Part shown: positions 1 to 5,673 of the stretch, one piece after another
How positions within the stretch are numbered: position 1 is the stretch's first letter
Layout: each line of letters begins with the position of its first letter
Assembly: GCA_013152195.1 (NCBI GenBank)
Contig: JAADGU010000139.1
Coordinates: 1-5,947 of the forward strand
Direction: 5' to 3'
Source of the DNA: Nitrospirota bacterium
GTDB lineage: Bacteria > Nitrospirota > Thermodesulfovibrionia > Thermodesulfovibrionales > JdFR-85
Length of the DNA: 5,947 bases
Made by a program: the position numbers and the translations under genes
Notes under the pieces: model-generated
What the model saw: the letters and a program-made list of their open reading frames with translations, nothing else
The model's database searches: none
Told to the model about the DNA's origin: nothing

Positions 1-32
1 TTCTCTTTCTACCTTTAAGATACCAGCTAATT

Positions 33-62
33 ATTATCACAGATATTCTGCCATTATGGCAA
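33..62 (-). promoter_or_regulatory. Candidate sigma-70-type promoter reading left
   Basis: On the minus strand TTGCCA (57-62) and GATAAT (33-38) are separated by 18 bases. Each matches the sigma-70 consensus at five of six positions. Transcription would begin near position 26 and serve a gene beyond the left edge. It lies in the only sizeable gene-free stretch, after the end of the operon. A match this good can still arise by chance in AT-rich DNA. Confidence 0.45.
49..61. repeat. Perfect 13-base palindrome, operator-like
   Basis: TGCCATTATGGCA is an inverted repeat with six-base arms around a single central base. It overlaps the -35 box of the candidate leftward promoter, a placement typical of repressor sites. 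With a one-base centre it cannot form a normal hairpin, so a dimeric DNA-binding protein is a better explanation than an RNA structure. The binding protein is unknown. Confidence 0.45.
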
Positions 63-122
63 GTTTTCGCACCTTCCTGTCCCTTTTTGCCACTCTGCCA
101 TGTGTTGAAAGAGGTGCTCTTT

Positions 123-974
123 TCAGATGATAAGGTCAAAGAGGGTAAAGACAAGGACTGTGAGACTTATGTATCCGTTCATATTGAAGAAGGCCATATT
201 CAGCCTGCTCAAATCGTCCTCTTTCACAAGGCGGTGTTCATGGACGAGGAGCACTCCAACCAGTACGAGGCCTGCATGGAAGACAATGCCAAGGTCAAAT
301 ATTACTGCCGTAACGAGCAAAAGCATCCACGTCAGTATATGAAATGTCCGGGCCAGAAATAATGCCCTCCTGATGCCAAACCTCTGCGGGATTGAGCGCA
401 GACCGGATTTTTTGTCAAAATCCACATCCTGAAGGGCATAGAGCACATCAAACCCGGCAAGCCAGAATACAACCGAGAGCGCCAACGGGATTATCTCCAT
501 ATCCAGAGTTCCCCTTAACGCAATCCAGGCACCCACAGGTGCTCCTGCTATGGCTATACCGAGCACAACATGACTCAGCCATGTAAACCTCTTTGTGTAG
601 GGATACAGGACGAATACAGCCAGTGCCAGAGGGGAGAGTTTCAGGCAGAGGGGATTGAGTCTGTAAGCAGCATAGAGGAATATTAAGATAGAGGCAAGGA
701 TAAAAACAATGGCTTCAGCTGTTTTTATTGTTCCAGCCGGGATTTCACGTTGAAAAGTCCTTGGATTAAGGGCATCGACCTTTCTGTCAATAACCCTGTT
801 GAGGCCCATTGCTGCAGACCTGCCGCCAACCATGGCCACAGTAATCCAGAAGATTTTATTCCACGACGGGATTCCCCCAGCGGCAAGCAGGGCAGAAGTA
901 AAGGCAAACGGCAGGGCAAAGACAGAGTGGGAGAACTTTATCATCCTGAGATAGACTGCAGCCCTTGCAAGCAT
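123..974 (-). CDS. UbiA-family prenyltransferase (MqnP-like, menaquinone synthesis likely)
   Basis: This is an integral inner-membrane aromatic prenyltransferase of 283 residues, a normal length for the family. It attaches a polyprenyl chain from the diphosphate donor to an aromatic acceptor in quinone synthesis. Both magnesium-diphosphate motifs are intact: NRVIDRKVD (N59, D63, D67) and DVDFD (183-187) before KKSG. Hydrophobic segments lie near residues 16-33, 41-57, 87-104, 113-124, 134-152, 161-180, 211-227, 229-246 and 266-282, close to the nine helices expected. The segments IKFSHSVFALPFAF, NPRTFQREIPAG and YPYTKRFTWLSHVVLG resemble the 'ubiA_other' group that includes MqnP of the futalosine menaquinone route. 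No mqn or ubi neighbour is visible to confirm this, so 4-hydroxybenzoate prenyltransferase (UbiA) remains possible. The ATG at 972-974 is one base after the DsrE-like stop and has no clear ribosome binding site, so it is probably translated by coupling. An internal ATG (M11) would cut into the first conserved segment. Confidence 0.9.
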   Translation of the reverse strand: MLARAAVYLRMIKFSHSVFALPFAFTSALLAAGGIPSWNKIFWITVAMVGGRSAAMGLNRVIDRKVDALNPRTFQREIPAGTIKTAEAIVFILASILIFLYAAYRLNPLCLKLSPLALAVFVLYPYTKRFTWLSHVVLGIAIAGAPVGAWIALRGTLDMEIIPLALSVVFWLAGFDVLYALQDVDFDKKSGLRSIPQRFGIRRALFLARTFHILTWMLLLVTAVIFDLGIVFHAGLVLVGVLLVHEHRLVKEDDLSRLNMAFFNMNGYISLTVLVFTLFDLII

Positions 975-975
975 A

Positions 976-1332
976 TCAGGGTTTTATGTAGGCAAAACCT
1001 TCCGCCTGCCTCCTGATCAACTCAGTTACCCCCGCAGGCACAACACCGATGTATTCAGGGAGATTCTCCTCGTTAAGGCACAGGGTACCGGAGGCACAAA
1101 GGTTTTTCAGTGAATTCCTGCACGCAAGGAATTTTACACCCCGTCCGGCAAGTTCTTCTATTTTCTTCATCTTCTCCCCGTCTGCATATGCCTCAACAGA
1201 AGGGCCGTTTGAAAGCACAAGGACCTCTGCACCGGCGTCTCCTACATCCCTCAGCAGGTTTGTGATATTTGCAAGTGCTACATCCCATTTTAAAGTCTCA
1301 TTTACATGAAAGATGACTCTTAATTTACTCAT
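976..1332 (-). CDS. DsrE/DsrF-family small protein (COG1416-type)
   Basis: This 118-residue, probably cytoplasmic protein belongs to the DsrE-like fold family, whose better known members relay sulfur on a cysteine (DsrE, TusD). Its family features are the opening KLRVIFHVNETLKWDVALANITNLL (residues 3-27), a second strand EVLVLSNGPSVEAY (36-49), GVKFLACRNSL (65-75) with the family's usual cysteine at C71, VVPAGVTELIRRQAEG (97-112) and the terminal AYIKP, a typical ending of COG1416 proteins. Two further cysteines, C79 and C85, are less usual. No substrate can be assigned, and it need not be a sulfur carrier, since many COG1416 members are uncharacterised. The ATG at 1330-1332 overlaps the ilvN stop by one base; AGGAG lies rather far upstream, so coupling to ilvN is likely. 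Its TGA stop is one base before the ubiA start. Its place between amino acid and quinone genes is unexplained. Confidence 0.85.
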   Translation of the reverse strand: MSKLRVIFHVNETLKWDVALANITNLLRDVGDAGAEVLVLSNGPSVEAYADGEKMKKIEELAGRGVKFLACRNSLKNLCASGTLCLNEENLPEYIGVVPAGVTELIRRQAEGFAYIKP

Positions 1333-1820
1333 CAGGACTTTTTCACTCCTTCTCTTGCCATTGCAATCTTGCCTGTCCTTACAAATTCCTTTATTCCAAA
1401 GGGCTTTATTAACTCCACAAAGGCTGCTATCTTCTTCTCGTCACCTGTTATCTCAAAGGTATATGTCCTGGGACTTGAATCAACCACACGTCCGCGGAAT
1501 ATATCGACAAGCCTCAGTGCCTCAGCCTTGTCCTGCTGTTTGGGAGTAATCTTTACCAGTATCATCTCCCTCTCCACGTGGTCAACTTCAGTGAGATCAA
1601 CAACCTTTATTACGTCTATCAGTTTATTGAGCTGTTTTGTAATCTGCTCTATTATCTGGTCATCGCCTGATGTTACAATGGTCATCACCGAGAGCTGAGG
1701 GTCAATGGTCTCATCCACGGAAAGACTTTCAATATTGTAACCACGACCGCTGAAGAGTCCTGAAACCCTTGAGAGTACACCAAACTTATTTTCAACAAGT
1801 ACGCTTATTGTATGTCGCAT
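1332..1820 (-). CDS. ilvN: Acetohydroxyacid synthase small regulatory subunit
   Basis: This is the regulatory partner of IlvB: it raises catalytic activity and transmits feedback inhibition by valine. The 162-residue length is that of the IlvH/IlvN long form. An N-terminal ACT domain spans about residues 2-75, opening with HTISVLVENKFGVLSRVSGL and GRGYNIESLSV. A C-terminal ACT-like domain contains REMILVKI (84-91), FRGRVVD (108-114) and the close GKIAMAREG. N11, G14, S17 and N29 match the positions known from E. coli IlvH to form the valine site, where changes such as G14D and S17F abolish feedback. Valine inhibition is therefore likely intact here. The ATG at 1818-1820 follows a G-rich run (AGGGGG) that may act as ribosome binding site. 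The TGA stop shares its last base with the ATG of the next gene (TGATG), implying coupled translation. ilvC, a common next gene, is absent here. Confidence 0.96.
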   Translation of the reverse strand: MRHTISVLVENKFGVLSRVSGLFSGRGYNIESLSVDETIDPQLSVMTIVTSGDDQIIEQITKQLNKLIDVIKVVDLTEVDHVEREMILVKITPKQQDKAEALRLVDIFRGRVVDSSPRTYTFEITGDEKKIAAFVELIKPFGIKEFVRTGKIAMAREGVKKS

Positions 1821-1830
1821 ATCTTACCCC

Positions 1831-3570
1831 CTATTTAACAGCACGGAGCTTCTTTTTCTTCTTTTCTTCAGCTTCTTCACCGAGCATCATCTCATCAATA
1901 GCAGCTCCGGCAGGCACCATCGGGAATACCTTTTCCTTCCAGTCAACAACAAAGTCCATAAAAACAGGCTTGTCTTTTATCTTAAGGGCCGCCTTTATGA
2001 CAGGCACCACCTCTGACGGCTTTACAGCCCTCAGCCCTACGGCTCCGTACCCTTCTGCGACCTTGACAAAGTCAGGTACTGTATCGAGATGGCTGCAGGA
2101 ATAACGTTCCCCATAAAAGAGCTCCTGCCACTGCCTCACCATCCCGAGATACTGATTGTTCAGGATAGCCACCTTTACAGGCAGCTTGTAAAGCACGCAG
2201 GTTGCAAGTTCCTGGATGTTCATCTGTATGCTTCCGTCACCGGCAATATCAATGATGGTCATGCCGGGATGGGCTACCTGTGCACCCATTGCTGCCGGGA
2301 ATCCGTAACCCATTGTCCCGAGCCCACCTGAGGTCAACAGGGTGCGGGGCTTGTCATATTTATAAAACTGTGCAGCCCACATCTGATTCTGACCAACCTC
2401 TGTGGATATGATGGCATTACCCTTTGTCAGTTCATACAACTGTTCAACAACATACTGGGGCTTTATGATCGTATCGCTATACGCATAACTGAGGGGATGT
2501 TCCTTTTTCCACAGTTCTATCTGTTTGAGCCAGGACTTGCGTACCGGTTCCCATTGGCTCTTGCCCTCTTCCTTTAATATGCTGAGCAGAACCTTCAAAA
2601 TCCTCTTTGCATCACCGACAATCGGTATATCAACCCTGACATTCTTCCTTATGGATGTGGGGTCGATATCTATATGGATTATCTTTGCATGAGGGGCAAA
2701 ATCCTTTACCCTTCCGGTAACCCTGTCGTCAAATCTGATACCCACGGCTACTATCAGGTCTGACTCCTGAATGGCCTTATTGGCATAGTAGGTACCGTGC
2801 ATGCCAAGCATCCCGAGGGAGAGTTCGTGTGCACCCGGGAAGTCGCCAAGCCCCATCAGGGTCATGGTAACCGGCACCTCTGCAAACTCGATAAGCTCTT
2901 TCAGTTCCCTGGCTGCATTGGAGAGGATTACTCCCCCTCCGGCAATAATTACGGCCTTTTTGGCCTTCTGTATGGTACGCGCTGCCTGTTTTATCATCCA
3001 TTTATTGCCTTCATATGTAGGATTGTAGCTGCGAAGGCTTACCTGTTCAGGCCATTTAAATGTGGCCTTGTTTACTGTGACATCCTTTGGAATGTCTATC
3101 AGTACAGGACCGGGACGGCCTGTGGTGGCAATATAAAAGGCCTCCCTGATGGTCCTGGCAAGGTCTTTAACATCCTTTACAAGGTAGTTATGCTTGGTGC
3201 ATGGCCTTGTTATTCCGACGATATCTGCCTCCTGAAAGGCATCGTTTCCAATCAAATCAGTTGAAACCTGTCCTGTCAGGACAACAAGGGGGACTGAGTC
3301 CATATATGCCGTGGCTATACCCGTCACGGTATTGGTTGCCCCGGGCCCCGAGGTAACAAGGGCAACGCCGGGTTTTCCTGTTGAGCGTGCATATCCGTCA
3401 GCAGCGTGCACTGCCCCCTGCTCATGCCGGGTCAGGATTACCTGAAAGTCCTCGTTCTCATAGAGCAGGTCGAATATATTCAGGACAACTCCGCCAGGAT
3501 ATCCAAAGATGTGTTTAACACCTTCCTTCTTCAGAGATTCTATTAATATTTCTGCACCTGACATCCTCAT
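1831..3570 (-). CDS. ilvB: Acetohydroxyacid (acetolactate) synthase large subunit
   Basis: This is the catalytic subunit of acetohydroxyacid synthase. It uses thiamine diphosphate to condense two pyruvates to acetolactate, or pyruvate with 2-ketobutyrate, the first common step to valine, leucine and isoleucine. The 579-residue length is typical. The N-terminal pyrimidine-binding domain has GYPGG (23-27) and the catalytic glutamate E50 in TRHEQGAVHAADGYA. SGPGATN (74-80) and DAFQEADIVGITRP (110-123) follow. The central FAD-binding domain includes RFDDRVTG (279-286). The C-terminal domain carries the thiamine diphosphate motif GDGS (444-447) ending in NN (471-472), then LGMVRQWQELFY. The end is an odd Glu/Lys-rich tail (GEEAEEKKKKK). 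ATG codons lie at 3570 and 3564; the first is better placed behind GGAG. Ten bases separate the stop from ilvN, the partner subunit. This is a biosynthetic FAD-bearing enzyme rather than a catabolic AlsS, given the adjacent ilvN. Confidence 0.97.
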   Translation of the reverse strand: MRMSGAEILIESLKKEGVKHIFGYPGGVVLNIFDLLYENEDFQVILTRHEQGAVHAADGYARSTGKPGVALVTSGPGATNTVTGIATAYMDSVPLVVLTGQVSTDLIGNDAFQEADIVGITRPCTKHNYLVKDVKDLARTIREAFYIATTGRPGPVLIDIPKDVTVNKATFKWPEQVSLRSYNPTYEGNKWMIKQAARTIQKAKKAVIIAGGGVILSNAARELKELIEFAEVPVTMTLMGLGDFPGAHELSLGMLGMHGTYYANKAIQESDLIVAVGIRFDDRVTGRVKDFAPHAKIIHIDIDPTSIRKNVRVDIPIVGDAKRILKVLLSILKEEGKSQWEPVRKSWLKQIELWKKEHPLSYAYSDTIIKPQYVVEQLYELTKGNAIISTEVGQNQMWAAQFYKYDKPRTLLTSGGLGTMGYGFPAAMGAQVAHPGMTIIDIAGDGSIQMNIQELATCVLYKLPVKVAILNNQYLGMVRQWQELFYGERYSCSHLDTVPDFVKVAEGYGAVGLRAVKPSEVVPVIKAALKIKDKPVFMDFVVDWKEKVFPMVPAGAAIDEMMLGEEAEEKKKKKLRAVK

Positions 3571-3637
3571 GTTCTCTTCAACTCCTTGGAAGACTGATTT
3601 AGTTTTAGTTCAGTTTTAAATTTTATCATATATCCAC
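3571..3637 (-). promoter_or_regulatory. pcm-ilvB gap with possible weak ilvB promoter
   Basis: This 67-base AT-rich gap separates the two gene blocks. On the minus strand a TGGAAA box (3644-3649, inside the end of pcm) lies 18 bases before TAAAAT (3620-3625). Each differs from the sigma-70 consensus, at two positions and one position respectively, so a weak promoter with a leader of about 40 bases is possible. Short ACTGA/TCAGT arms (3593-3597 and 3610-3614) flank a repeated AACTAAA. GGAG at 3582-3585 is the ilvB ribosome binding site, 11 bases before the ATG. The gap is too short for a T-box or a leader-peptide attenuator, and no terminator hairpin with a T-run is visible, so read-through from pcm is plausible. 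Confidence 0.27.
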
Positions 3638-4282
3638 TTATTCTTTCCAGCCATATTTACCCACCAGGGGTACAAACACGCAGGGAGTGTGATACTCCTC
3701 GGTTATTTTGCCTTTTTCTTTCCTGAGTATTATCAATTGCTGGCTGAATCTTGCACCAACAGGGGCTACCAGGATGCCATTATCAGCGAGTTGTTCCTTG
3801 AGGGGATCTGGTACCTGAGGAGTACCGGCAGTTATGATGATCCTGTCAAAAGGGGCTTTTTCAGGCAATCCCGCAGTCCCGTCACCTGTTATTATGTGTA
3901 CATTGTCATACCCTAATTTCCTGAGACGCTCCCGGGCCCTGAGTGCCAGGCGCTCCATCCGCTCAATGGAAAAGACCTCTGCAGCAAGCTCAGCAAGTAT
4001 GGCCGCCTGATATCCTGAACCTGTTCCAACCTCAAGCACCCGCTCATTGCCCTTTAATTCAAGGAGTTCGGTCATTACCGCAACCATGTAGGGCTGGGAT
4101 ATGGTCTGACCATCCCCGATCGGAAGGGCCATGTCGTCGTAAGCCTTGTACTGGATGGGCTCATCCACAAAGAGGTGACGCGGGACCTTCAGCATTGCCT
4201 TCAGTACACGCTGGTCCTTGATCCCCCTGGGGATAAGCTGGGTCTCAACCATCAGCCTTCTCAGCTCTTCGTAATCAATCAT
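3638..4282 (-). CDS. pcm: Protein-L-isoaspartate O-methyltransferase
   Basis: Pcm transfers a methyl group from S-adenosylmethionine to isoaspartyl residues that form spontaneously in ageing proteins, starting their repair in the cytoplasm. The 214-residue length is normal for the family. All key motifs are present: the substrate-side segment LPIGDGQTISQPYMVA (53-68), SAM-binding motif I VLEVGTGSGYQAA (82-94), the acidic strand end FSIER (104-108), GDGTAGLP (133-140), FDRIIITAGTP (145-155) and the C-terminal FVPLVGKYGW (203-212). The ATG at 4280-4282 overlaps the stop of the upstream FAD gene as ATGA, and the start gives the usual N-terminus (MIDYEELRRLMVETQL). Only a weak AAGAG precedes it, so reinitiation after the FAD gene is likely. 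Its partner surE lies one gene upstream. It is the last gene of this block; the next start is 67 bases away. Confidence 0.96.
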   Translation of the reverse strand: MIDYEELRRLMVETQLIPRGIKDQRVLKAMLKVPRHLFVDEPIQYKAYDDMALPIGDGQTISQPYMVAVMTELLELKGNERVLEVGTGSGYQAAILAELAAEVFSIERMERLALRARERLRKLGYDNVHIITGDGTAGLPEKAPFDRIIITAGTPQVPDPLKEQLADNGILVAPVGARFSQQLIILRKEKGKITEEYHTPCVFVPLVGKYGWKE

Positions 4283-5673
4283 TGCATTCTCTTCAGAACA
4301 GCCCGTGCTGCCATCACACCTGATGCAGAGGCCTGAATAAGACCCCGGCTCACCCCTGCACCATCACCTATGGCAAAAAGGTTTTCTATCTCTGACTCAA
4401 ACTCCGGAGTAAGCTTTATCTGCATTGAATAGAACTTGACCTCCACACCATAGAGCAGGGTATGTCTTGAGTTAACCCCCGGAGCTATACGGTCAAGGGC
4501 CTCTATCATCTCAAGTATATCGGTAAGATACCTGTAGGGGAGAACAAAACTGAGGTCTCCGGGAGTGGTATCCTTGAGCGTGGGCTCCACAATGCCTGAG
4601 GATATCCGCTCAGGAGTTGAGCGCCTGCCCCGTCTGAGGTCACCGAGCCTCTGCACAATAACCCCCTGCCCCAGAAAATTGGCAAGTCGCGCAATGTACC
4701 TGCCATAGGATATGGGCTCTTTAAAAGGCTCTGTGAAATAGGTACTTACAAGCAGGGCAAAATTTGTGTTGCCTGTCTTGTGGCGTGCATAGCTGTGGCC
4801 ATTTACCGTCCAGACACCTTTAAGGTATTCCTTGACGACCTCCCCGTAGGGATTGACACAAAAGGTCCTGACCCTGTCATCAAATGCCTTTGAATAATAA
4901 ATAAGCTTTGGTTCATAGGTGACAGAGGTGAGCGGTTCCATGACAGAGGCAGGCACCTCAACCCGTACGCCCACATCCACAGGGTTGTTCAGAAGCGTCA
5001 GTTTCAGTCTCTTGGCCTCCCTCTCAAGCCATCTTGACCCCTCACGGCCCGGCGCCGACAGGATAAACCTCCCCCTGTACTCTTCACCGGTAATTACTTT
5101 TACACCTGTTGCTTTATTACCATCAGTAAGAATCTTTGTTACTTTCCTGTTAAATACCACGTCAATCTTTTCATTAATATATACCCGCATCCGTTCCAGA
5201 ACTTCCTTGCACCGTTCAGTACCGATATGCCTTATCCTTGCGGGGACGAAGAGAAGGTCATTCTTTGATGCAAGGTTTCTTATCCTCTCTATCTCCTCAG
5301 GTGACTCACCGAATACCTTTTCAGGAGCACCGTATTGCCTGTACACATCGTCCACATACTTGATAAGACCCTCAAGTGTCTCCTTGTCCATATACCTGGC
5401 AAGATGACCACCCACCTCGGAGGAGAGGCTTAATTTGCCGTCACTGAAAGCCCCTGCCCCACCCCATCCGCTCAGCAGGTCGCATATGGCACAGGATGCA
5501 CAGGAACTCTTTCCCTGCATCATCGGACACTTTCTCCGGTCTATGTCCCTGCCCTTCTCTATCAGCAGTATCTTTGCGTGAGGGGCATCTTTCAGCAGCT
5601 CAAGCACTGCAAAGATGCCGGCAGGTCCGGCACCTATAACTATAACGTCATAAAGCTCTTTCGTATCAGGCAA
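4279..5673 (-). CDS. FAD-dependent dehydrogenase-like protein (COG2509-type)
   Basis: This 464-residue predicted cytoplasmic flavoprotein has an N-terminal Rossmann FAD site (DVIVIGAGPAGIFA, residues 9-22, GxGxxG at 14-19), followed by the acidic strand end LLIEKGRD (36-43). A cysteine cluster C49-x8-C58-x2-C61-x2-C64 comes next, then GWGGAGAFSDGKL (69-81). The C-terminal flavin-closing motif NLFAIGDGAGVSRG spans 431-444. This layout matches the uncharacterised 'FAD-dependent dehydrogenase' family (COG2509), recognised from memory. Substrate and reaction are unknown. No membrane segment or signal peptide is visible. The start is TTG at 5671-5673: GGAGGA lies just upstream and no ATG or GTG precedes the Rossmann fold in frame. 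It overlaps surE by 8 bases and pcm by 4 (ATGA), so its expression is tied to both. It might instead be called a geranylgeranyl reductase-like or generic NAD(P)/FAD oxidoreductase, but the cysteine cluster argues for the COG2509 type. Confidence 0.88.
   Translation of the reverse strand: MPDTKELYDVIVIGAGPAGIFAVLELLKDAPHAKILLIEKGRDIDRRKCPMMQGKSSCASCAICDLLSGWGGAGAFSDGKLSLSSEVGGHLARYMDKETLEGLIKYVDDVYRQYGAPEKVFGESPEEIERIRNLASKNDLLFVPARIRHIGTERCKEVLERMRVYINEKIDVVFNRKVTKILTDGNKATGVKVITGEEYRGRFILSAPGREGSRWLEREAKRLKLTLLNNPVDVGVRVEVPASVMEPLTSVTYEPKLIYYSKAFDDRVRTFCVNPYGEVVKEYLKGVWTVNGHSYARHKTGNTNFALLVSTYFTEPFKEPISYGRYIARLANFLGQGVIVQRLGDLRRGRRSTPERISSGIVEPTLKDTTPGDLSFVLPYRYLTDILEMIEALDRIAPGVNSRHTLLYGVEVKFYSMQIKLTPEFESEIENLFAIGDGAGVSRGLIQASASGVMAARAVLKRMQ

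Larger units (their letters stand above)
1..122. other. Gene-free stretch downstream of the prenyltransferase
   Basis: No coding frame of meaningful length is seen on the minus strand: the ATG at 99-101 opens only 15 codons. Plus-strand frames here run antisense into the prenyltransferase and look like shadows. The stretch carries four TGCCA/TGGCA elements (49-53, 57-61, 88-92, 96-100) and a candidate leftward promoter. A purine-rich run at the left edge (about 1-12, read on the minus strand) could precede a start codon outside the window. No convincing terminator follows the prenyltransferase. Confidence 0.6.

Noticed and set aside
57..92. TGGCAA/TTGCCA arms with a 24-base loop as a riboswitch or structured RNA
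   Set aside because: A single six-base stem with a long unstructured loop does not match any riboswitch class I know, and the arms are better explained as repeated DNA-binding half-sites.
108..122. Small hairpin AAAGAG-3-CTCTTT directly after the prenyltransferase stop, as a terminator
   Set aside because: The stem is only six bases and AT-rich, and on the minus strand it is followed by CAACAC rather than a T-run. It is too weak to call an intrinsic terminator.
87..362. Plus-strand open frame of 91 codons crossing the left gap into the prenyltransferase
   Set aside because: Most of it is antisense to the well-supported prenyltransferase, with no ribosome binding site and no recognisable protein family. 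It is a shadow frame.
2797..3264. Plus-strand open frame of 155 codons inside ilvB
   Set aside because: It lies entirely antisense to conserved acetohydroxyacid synthase sequence and shows no domain-like pattern.
3571..3637. T-box or leader-peptide attenuator before ilvB
   Set aside because: The gap is only 67 bases. It has no run of Ile, Val or Leu codons and no paired terminator and antiterminator stems.
4919..5407. Plus-strand open frame of 162 codons inside the FAD gene
   Set aside because: Its Ser/Thr/Leu-rich composition is what an antisense reading of a conserved coding region gives. No motifs or start signals are present.
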